A program made the translations under genes and the position numbers. Below are positions 5,618 to 11,642 of a stretch of 14,403 nucleotides of DNA, piece after piece; position 1 is the first letter of the stretch, and each line of letters starts with the position of its first letter. The notes below the pieces were generated by a model that saw only the letters and a program-made list of their open reading frames with translations, had not been told where the DNA came from and made no database searches. The stretch covers positions 1 to 14,403 of the forward strand of contig JAYUOW010000143.1 of the NCBI GenBank assembly GCA_043760555.1, in the 5' to 3' direction. The stretch is from JANMDR01 sp043760555 (GTDB taxonomy: Bacteria > Pseudomonadota > Gammaproteobacteria > Burkholderiales > Usitatibacteraceae).

Positions 5618-7067
5618 CTACAAATCAACCCCAAAGTCCACCGTAACCCGCCGCGGGCTATTGACCGTAAACCCGCCGCTACTGCTTACTTCCTACGCAA
5701 ATTTATTAAACACGTTGTCAGTACGCAAACGCAATAGCGCAGGTTTGTTAGCTACTTTAAAGCGATGCCGTAAACCCAAATTCACGATGGTTCGTGGCGC
5801 TAAAAAAGCAGTGTTGGCCGCATTGGACACGCGGCGGCTTGTGCTTTCTACGGCGGCGCTAAGCGACACGTCGCGAAAGTGCGGCAGGGTATAGTCAAGG
5901 TTCAAAAACGTTTGGCGTTTGAAGGTGCCAATCGGCATTTTGTCTGCGTTGCCGTCATTGTTGGAAACGCGTCGATCAATAATCAAATTGCCAAGCACGG
6001 CGGTGAGTTTTGATGTGATCTTGCCTGTTGCAGACAGCTCTATGCCACGATGCCTGACACTACCTAAACGAATAAACTGGCGCGCAGTATTTAAATTGAA
6101 ATAAGGCTTTTCAATATCAAACACACCAAGCACTGTGCCTACGCCAGTGCTGGTCTTCCAGCGCACGCCAGCTTCTTTTTGAATAGTGATGATTGACGGT
6201 GGCGACTCATTGCGATTGGTCGCCTCAATCGGCGCATTGGGGCTTTCTTCCAGCCCGCGCGTGTATCCTGCGTAAGCGATCCATTGCGAGGAAAAGTGTA
6301 GCGCGGCGGTGGCGCTGGGCAATAGCGGCGCAGCGCGTGCTGTTTGTGCCGCTGAAGTCGCTGTTTTTTCATAATCTGCGCGCTGCAGCCCAAAGCTTAA
6401 TTCGCCTACGCGCGACCATAATCCCTGATAGCCCACGCCAGCGGTTGTTTGCACAATTTTATCTGTAGCGTCGTTAGCTGAAACTTGCCGTAGGGGAGCA
6501 GGCTTATCGTCCTGCTCGCCAATGGTTGCCGTGTTGATGCTCTGTGCTTGCGCACCACCGTAATCACGCGATGACTTTCGCGCTTTGACCATTGCTAAAA
6601 ATGTATGCTTGCGCGCACCTTCTATCATGCTGCGACTAAAGCGAATTTCGCCGGATGTCGCAGCATAGGTATCGTCGCCTTGCAGAATAATATTGCGATT
6701 GCCTATCTTGCCGTTACTGTCTACATTCAACATCAAATCGGCGGCAGCCGTGTTTACCCGCCATATTGATCGTAGCAGACCTGCACGAATATCGATATTG
6801 GCAGCACCTACATTTCGCCAGTGCGTAATAACACCGTAGTTATCAGAAATGCCTTTGGAATCAGTCCACGATTGTCCAAAAAAAGTGCCAGCCCGAATTG
6901 CGTTGGGCGCGATGCCGCCAACGGTAAAAATCAGCGGTTGCGCCTCGTCATCGCGATACGTAATGCGACTAAAAAACGGTTGTATTTCAACGTCCCCATT
7001 CGGTGCAAAACGCGCGCTTAAGGCCATTGCATTGGTGATAGATTCTGAGCCGTAAGCAGATGCATCT
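5618..7067 (-). pseudogene. TonB-dependent outer-membrane receptor, C-terminal beta-barrel remnant
   Basis: Frame and motifs fit the barrel of a TonB-dependent receptor, probably siderophore-type. They include AYGSESITNAMALSARF, then DVEIQPFFSRITYRDDEAQPLIF, YAGYTRGLEESPNAP, EAGVRWKT and GIELSATGK, with LRLRTDNVFNKFA near the end. About 480 codons survive, whereas family members are usually 650-800 residues. The signal peptide, TonB box and plug domain are gone. The native sequence starts abruptly at 7067, against the 164-bp repeat element; the open frame continues into that element to an ATG at 7132, giving about 21 spurious residues. At 5693-5695 a TAG interrupts the frame. Beyond it the same frame continues for 24 codons (EVSSSGGFTVNSPRRVTVDF, then GVDL) to a TAG at 5620-5618, so the amber probably replaced a Trp or similar codon. 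No functional receptor is expected. Confidence 0.88.
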
Positions 7068-7231
7068 AGCAGCCTGTCGGACTGTGGCAATCGGAAGCAA
7101 AATTTGGCTGCGCCGAGCCAGATTTCACCCATTTTTTACGTCAATATCGAGCATATTGACTAAAAAATGGGTGAAATATGGGTCGCGCAGGCGGATTTTG
7201 AGCCGATTTAGCCATAGTCCGACAGGCTGCT
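7068..7231. mobile_element. MITE-like element with 71-bp imperfect terminal inverted repeats
   Basis: The arms 7068-7138 and 7161-7231 are inverted copies. The outer 16 bp are identical (AGCAGCCTGTCGGACT), the inner 17 bp are identical (ATTTCACCCATTTTTTA), and the middle has scattered mismatches and small gaps. The 22-nt centre is itself palindromic: GTCAATAT (7140-7147) and ATATTGAC (7153-7160). The whole could fold into one long hairpin. There is no transposase inside. No clear target duplication flanks it: the left side is native TonB-receptor sequence, the right side is 10 bp from the fmt stop codon. It is probably a non-autonomous transposable element. It may also act as a transcript-end structure for fmt (inference). 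Confidence 0.8.
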
Positions 7232-7241
7232 CAGGCTGTGG

Positions 7242-8195
7242 CTAGAGCTGCGTTCCTAATTGTAGCGGTGTTTGTTGCAGATATTGCGCAATCGCGATGC
7301 GTTTTCCGCCTGCTTTTTGCACAACCTCTAAGTTTAACTGGCCTTCGCCACATTGAATCGACAGCGTTGTGGCATTTATGTTGCATATTTGCCCTATTGC
7401 AAAATCGGTCGCACATGCAGCTTCAGCGCGGGCGCGCCACACTTTTAGCGTTTGCGTTTCACCGTTTTGCGGAATGCGTATTTCACAACCGGGAAAAGGA
7501 TCAAACGCACGCAATTTACGTTCAAGCACCACGGCAGGCTGATTGAAATCTAACACCGCTTCGGTTTTTAGTATTTTTTTAGCATACGTGGCGCCAGCTT
7601 CGGTTTGCGGCGTACCGGTTTGCGGCATACCATATGGCGGCCAATTTGCTGAAGCCAGCGCATCCACAATCGCGCGCGTACCCAAGGTGGTGAGCTTGCT
7701 AAACAGACTGGTACTGGTGTCGTCAGCCAAAATTGGCAATCGACTAATTTGCAACATTGCCCCAGTATCCAGCCCCGCATCCATTTGCATAATGGTGATA
7801 CCAGTTTCAGTATCCCCCGCTTCAATTGCGCGTTGCACCGGTGCAGCACCACGCCAACGCGGCAAGATTGAACCATGAATATTGATGCAACCAAAACGCG
7901 GAATATCGAGCACCGCTTGCGGCAAAATTAAACCGTAGGCGGCGACAATCATCACATCCGCATTCACTTCACGCAGCCTGTTTTGCGCTTCGAATTTTTT
8001 TAAAGTGGCTGGTTTTTCAACCGTCAAATTAAGTACGCTGGCAACATCGGCTACAGCTGACGCAGTCAGCCGTAAGCCCCTATTTGCGGGCTTGTCGGGC
8101 TGGGTGAGCACCAAGGCGATGTCGTGTCCGGCAGCTTCTAACGCACTTAAAGCAGCGGCGGCGAAGGGGGGGGTGCCCGCAAAAATTAATTTCAT
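7242..8195 (-). CDS. fmt: Methionyl-tRNA formyltransferase
   Basis: This enzyme transfers the formyl group of 10-formyltetrahydrofolate to initiator Met-tRNA. The protein is 317 residues, full length. The N-terminal formyltransferase domain (about 1-185) starts MKLIFAGTPPFA. It has the catalytic Asn105 and His107 in the INIHGSILPRWRGAAPVQ block and Asp143 in MQMDAGLDTGAML. The C-terminal OB-type tRNA-binding domain (about 205-310) has KLRAFDPFPGCEI. ATG 8195 matches the family start; AGAAAG upstream may be the ribosome-binding site. Codons 8-10 include a run of eight C on the coding strand (8166-8173), a possible slippage site. It lies after def on the same strand, but a terminator separates the two. 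Confidence 0.97.
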   Translation of the reverse strand: MKLIFAGTPPFAAAALSALEAAGHDIALVLTQPDKPANRGLRLTASAVADVASVLNLTVEKPATLKKFEAQNRLREVNADVMIVAAYGLILPQAVLDIPRFGCINIHGSILPRWRGAAPVQRAIEAGDTETGITIMQMDAGLDTGAMLQISRLPILADDTSTSLFSKLTTLGTRAIVDALASANWPPYGMPQTGTPQTEAGATYAKKILKTEAVLDFNQPAVVLERKLRAFDPFPGCEIRIPQNGETQTLKVWRARAEAACATDFAIGQICNINATTLSIQCGEGQLNLEVVQKAGGKRIAIAQYLQQTPLQLGTQL

Positions 8196-8247
8196 TTCAA
8201 CGCTTTCTAAAACTGGTTTTAAGCCTACCGCACATCAACTTTAAAAT

Positions 8248-8279
8248 AAAAACGCCGACCATTTAGGATCGGCGTTTTT
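8248..8279. terminator. Bidirectional intrinsic terminator between def and fmt
   Basis: AAAAACGCCGA (8248-8258) is an exact inverted copy of TCGGCGTTTTT (8269-8279). The A-run on one side and T-run on the other give a U-tract to either strand. In the minus direction it lies 21 bp after the def stop and 53 bp before the fmt start. Confidence 0.85.
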
Positions 8280-8299
8280 AATCTTTCGCGGTAAAAAAC

Positions 8300-8854
8300 T
8301 TACGCGCGGGCGGATGCCATTCTACGTCGAGGTGCGGCAAGCTCTGCTTCGCGTTCTACTTCACGCTGGCGCTTTACCATTTTGTTTTTAATGCGATTGG
8401 CCTTCAGCGGTGACAAGTATTCGACAAATACTTTACCGTCTAAATGGTCAACTTCATGTTGAATACAGACGGCCAATAATCCCGAGGCGTTTAGCGTAAA
8501 CCGCTGACCATCGCGATCGAGTGCGGTAACCATTACGGTTTCGGCGCGTTCAACTTTGTCGTAAATGCCGGGTACCGATAAGCAGCCTTCTTCGGCTACA
8601 GCGGTACCTTCTTTGCGCAAAATTTCAGGGTTAATGAATACGCGGAGTTGGTTCTTATCCTCCGATATATCCATCACCAAGACGCGCTTTAGCTCGCCTA
8701 CTTGCGTGGCGGCCAAGCCGATGCCTTGAGCGCTGTACATGGTGTCTGCCATGTCATCGACCAGTTTTTTTACCTTGTCATCAATAATCTTGATAGGCAA
8801 AGCGATGCGTTCCAGACGAGGATCGGGGAACGTTAAGATGTCCAATAGAGCCAT
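8300..8854 (-). CDS. def: Peptide deformylase
   Basis: This metalloenzyme removes the N-formyl group from new polypeptides, reversing what Fmt adds to the initiator. The protein is 184 residues, slightly longer than the usual 165-180. All three family motifs are intact: GIGLAATQ (44-51), EEGCLSVPG (88-96, metal ligand Cys91) and QHEVDHLDG (132-140, metal ligands His133 and His137, catalytic Glu134). The C-terminus is Arg/Ala-rich (about 160-184). ATG 8854 gives the normal start MALLDILTFPDPRL, although no clear ribosome-binding site precedes it. It is divergent from the LysM gene. Confidence 0.97.
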   Translation of the reverse strand: MALLDILTFPDPRLERIALPIKIIDDKVKKLVDDMADTMYSAQGIGLAATQVGELKRVLVMDISEDKNQLRVFINPEILRKEGTAVAEEGCLSVPGIYDKVERAETVMVTALDRDGQRFTLNASGLLAVCIQHEVDHLDGKVFVEYLSPLKANRIKNKMVKRQREVEREAELAAPRRRMASARA

Positions 8855-9113
8855 AATTGCTTGCGAATTGAATAAATTAGGTGCAGAATCTTGAGAAGTT
8901 ACTTTAGGTGTTCGAGCTATATGCCGATGTTGTATAGTATTTCAAGTGCGCTTTACACGCAAATAAGTATTTTGTTTTTTTTGAAGATTTTTGCTTGCAA
9001 TCTGCTGCAAAGCATGAATTGCTGATTTATTATTCGGTAGTTGATCACTTTTTGCCCCTTTTGTACCTCTAATGCGTCTCGCACTTTAAGCGAGCGTAAA
9101 CTCGAGAATTCCC
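8855..9113. promoter_or_regulatory. Divergent promoter region between def and the LysM gene
   Basis: This 259-bp A/T-rich stretch has no gene. A weak candidate promoter for def on the minus strand is TTGCGT (8962-8957) and TACTAT (8939-8934) with 17-bp spacing. For the plus strand I see only TTGATC at 9041-9046 with no good -10 box at the right distance. A small hairpin, CTCGC/GCGAG (9078-9082 with 9090-9094), lies in the probable leader of the LysM gene. Confidence 0.35.
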
Positions 9114-10337
9114 ATGAAAAATTCACCACGTACTTTAGTCACCGCCATGTTTGCTTTGGTTCCTTTGACGATGCTAAGTTTATCGTCTGCCATAGCGCAA
9201 ATGCCTGCCGCAACACCTAACGCAAAAGCAGAAATGGCGGCCGAACAAAAGGCACCGGTAAAAGTTTCAAAAAAGACGGCACGCACGCCCTTAGTGCTGG
9301 CTGAAAACGCGCCGGGCAGCTATACCGTGGTTAAAGGCGATACCTTGTGGGGCATTTCTGGCAAATTTTTGAAAGAACCTTGGCGCTGGCCCGAAATTTG
9401 GAACATGAACAAAGATCAAATTAAGAATCCCCACTTAATTTATCCTGGCGATATGGTCAGATTGGGCTTTGATGCCAACGGTAATCCATCGCTTTCGCTT
9501 GAATCTGGTTCTGGCAGCGTTGTAAAACTATCGCCTCAGGTGCGCGTAGAACGCCTATCTACGGCCATTCCGTCTATTTCTGCCCGTGCTATTGGCCCAT
9601 TTTTGACCGTTCCCTTGGTATTAGAAGAAGAGGGCATGAGCGGCGCGCCGCGCATTGTATCTACTGAAGAAAAACGCGTGGTCATTGGCGCGGGTAACAC
9701 CGCATACGTAGTTGGAATGCCGGATAATCCGCAAAAATCATGGCATATCTATCGTCCAGGCCCGCAATTAGTTGATCCGGAGAGCAAAGAAGTACTGGGC
9801 TACGAAGCTATTTATTTGGGTACTGCATCAGTTAAGCAGCCGGGCGAAGTAACAATTGTTGAGATTAGGAAATCAGCCCAAGAGATCAATCGTGGCGATT
9901 TTTTAACGCCCGCTGTAGAGGCCGCATTGCCGTCTTACAGCCCGCGCGCGCCAGAAAAAACCGTAAAAGGGTCGATTATTTCGATTCCGAGCGGCGTTGC
10001 TGAAACGGGCCAGTATTCGATTGTGGTCATTAACCGTGGCAAACGCGACGGCTTAGAAGTGGGTCATGTGTTGGCAACGCAGCAAAAAGGCGAATGGGTA
10101 AAAACCGACACTTCTAGCTCCGGCGGTCGCGGTAGTTTGAACTGGAAGGGTTTGTTTGATGCAGCCAAAGGTGGTGTTGGTGCCGGTGACGGCAAGGCAA
10201 TGCCTTCAGAAGTACGTTTGCCAGATGAAAAAAACGGCACTATTTTTGTGTTCCGCGTATTTGAAAAAGTATCCTACGCCTTGATTATGCAAAGCGCGCG
10301 CCCCGTTGCCGTAAGCGATGTTGTTGTTAATCCGTAA
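9114..10337 (+). CDS. Exported LysM peptidoglycan-binding protein
   Basis: The protein is 407 residues. Residues 1-29 form a Sec signal peptide (MKNSPR, then a hydrophobic stretch ending SSAIAQ). A Lys/Ala-rich linker (about 35-60) follows. One LysM domain lies at about 70-116 (YTVVKGDTLWGISGKF, then WPEIWNMNKDQIKNPHLIYPGD). The remaining 290 residues are a conserved extracytoplasmic region of no assigned function, with a segment SIVVINRGKRDGLEVGHVLA that resembles domains found after LysM in this family. It probably sits in the periplasm bound to murein. From memory, in betaproteobacteria a LysM gene of this kind commonly lies directly upstream of dprA and divergent from def, as here. No catalytic motif is seen. 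Confidence 0.92.
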   Translation: MKNSPRTLVTAMFALVPLTMLSLSSAIAQMPAATPNAKAEMAAEQKAPVKVSKKTARTPLVLAENAPGSYTVVKGDTLWGISGKFLKEPWRWPEIWNMNKDQIKNPHLIYPGDMVRLGFDANGNPSLSLESGSGSVVKLSPQVRVERLSTAIPSISARAIGPFLTVPLVLEEEGMSGAPRIVSTEEKRVVIGAGNTAYVVGMPDNPQKSWHIYRPGPQLVDPESKEVLGYEAIYLGTASVKQPGEVTIVEIRKSAQEINRGDFLTPAVEAALPSYSPRAPEKTVKGSIISIPSGVAETGQYSIVVINRGKRDGLEVGHVLATQQKGEWVKTDTSSSGGRGSLNWKGLFDAAKGGVGAGDGKAMPSEVRLPDEKNGTIFVFRVFEKVSYALIMQSARPVAVSDVVVNP

Positions 10338-10387
10338 ACGCGTTGACTGCTTAGGCTTAATTTGTCCGCACGCCCAAAGGTTTGGGT

Positions 10388-11512
10388 GTGCCTAGACCGG
10401 CAAGTAGTGGCGAACCCGAATCTTGGCTAGCGCTTAATTTAATCCAAGGCGTTGGCTGTGAACGCTATCGAGCCCTTTTAAGCGCATTTGGCGCGCCTAG
10501 CGCCGTGTTAGCGGCCACGTTAGCGCAACTTGAACGTGTAGTAGAGCCTAAAATTGCTGCGGTGATTCTCGCCGGTGCAGATGCGACCGCATTGGCGAAT
10601 GCGTTAGCGTGGTTAGATGCACCAGAAAACCACTTGTTAACGTTAGCTGACGATGATTATCCAACGCATTTACTAGAAATTGCCGATCCGCCGGTTTTAC
10701 TTTATTTGAAAGGTCGGCGCGATTTATTGGCCGCGGCTACTTGTATGGCGGTTGTCGGTAGCCGCAACGCAACGCCTTCAGGCATGCAAACAGCGGAAGC
10801 ATTTAGCGCGCATTTGAGCGCCGCCGGCTTGACAATTGTTTCGGGTTTAGCTTCCGGCATTGATAGTGCTGCCCACGCAGGTGGATTAAAACATAACACG
10901 GGCTCGACAATTGCTGTGGTTGGCACCGGCTTAGATCGCGTGTATCCGGCGCGCAATAAGGCGCTGGCACAACAAATTGCCAAGGATGGTTTGATTATTT
11001 CTGAATATAGTTTGGGCACGCCACCGCTGCCCGCTAATTTTCCACGGCGTAATCGCATTATTAGCGGCTTATCGCGCGGTGTGTTGGTAGTGGAAGCTGC
11101 ATTAGCCAGCGGCTCACTGATTACAGCACGCATGGCGGCGGAGCAGGGCAGAGATGTGTTCGCGATTCCGGGCTCCATTCATTCTCCGTTTTCTAAAGGC
11201 TGCCATTTACTGATTAAGCAGGGCGCAAAGTTGGTGGACGATGCGGCTGATATTTTGCAAGAACTTAATTTGACGCCGCGCGTAGCGCATCCAGTGATTA
11301 ACGATGAAGAACCCCTTGCGCCTGAGACACCAGATCATTCACCATCCGCACAAATTCTCGCGGCTATCGGTTATGACGTTACTGCTATTGATGGCTTAAT
11401 TGCCAAGTTATCGCTACCGCCGCAAACGGTAATTGCCACCTTAACCGAGCTTGAAATCATGGGTCAAATTGCCACCTTAGCGGGTGGGCGCGTGCAGCGC
11501 TTAAAGTCATGA
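10388..11512 (+). CDS. dprA: DNA-processing protein DprA (Smf)
   Basis: DprA binds incoming single-stranded DNA in natural transformation and loads RecA on it. The protein is 374 residues from the GTG at 10388, chosen because AAAGG (10376-10380) lies 7 nt upstream; a TTG at 10382 would be too close to it. The N-terminal helical part (about 10-75) precedes an extended Rossmann fold with VVGSRNATPSG (about 122-132), SGLASGIDSAAHAG, VVGTGLDRVYPARN, NFPRRNRIISGLSRG and GSLITARMAAEQGRDVFAIPG. The last 60 or so residues fit the winged-helix DprA C-terminal domain. It starts 50 bp after the LysM gene and is probably cotranscribed. It is intact, so it does not argue against competence, although no other competence gene is in view. 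Confidence 0.96.
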   Translation: MPRPASSGEPESWLALNLIQGVGCERYRALLSAFGAPSAVLAATLAQLERVVEPKIAAVILAGADATALANALAWLDAPENHLLTLADDDYPTHLLEIADPPVLLYLKGRRDLLAAATCMAVVGSRNATPSGMQTAEAFSAHLSAAGLTIVSGLASGIDSAAHAGGLKHNTGSTIAVVGTGLDRVYPARNKALAQQIAKDGLIISEYSLGTPPLPANFPRRNRIISGLSRGVLVVEAALASGSLITARMAAEQGRDVFAIPGSIHSPFSKGCHLLIKQGAKLVDDAADILQELNLTPRVAHPVINDEEPLAPETPDHSPSAQILAAIGYDVTAIDGLIAKLSLPPQTVIATLTELEIMGQIATLAGGRVQRLKS

Positions 11513-11642
11513 AGCTTTGTTTTACTTGTCAAATGGTTGCAAGCATGTTTATGATGCTGCCGTGGTGCCGTCTTTAATGTCGACTTTAGTTGCAATTACC
11601 AGCTTTAATTTTTTAACTTGTTTTAATTAGTGAATCTACCCC
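11513..11642. other. dprA-topB intergenic gap
   Basis: A 130-bp T-rich stretch with no ORF and no clear terminator. In many betaproteobacteria a small DUF494/Smg gene lies between dprA and topB (remembered order); no trace of it is visible here. A weak promoter for topB is possible in the T-rich part at 11590-11625, but I cannot define it. Confidence 0.4.

Noticed and set aside
7068..7132. Start of an intact TonB-receptor ORF at ATG 7132
   Set aside because: The first 21 or so codons come from the inverted-repeat element, and no signal peptide or plug is encoded.
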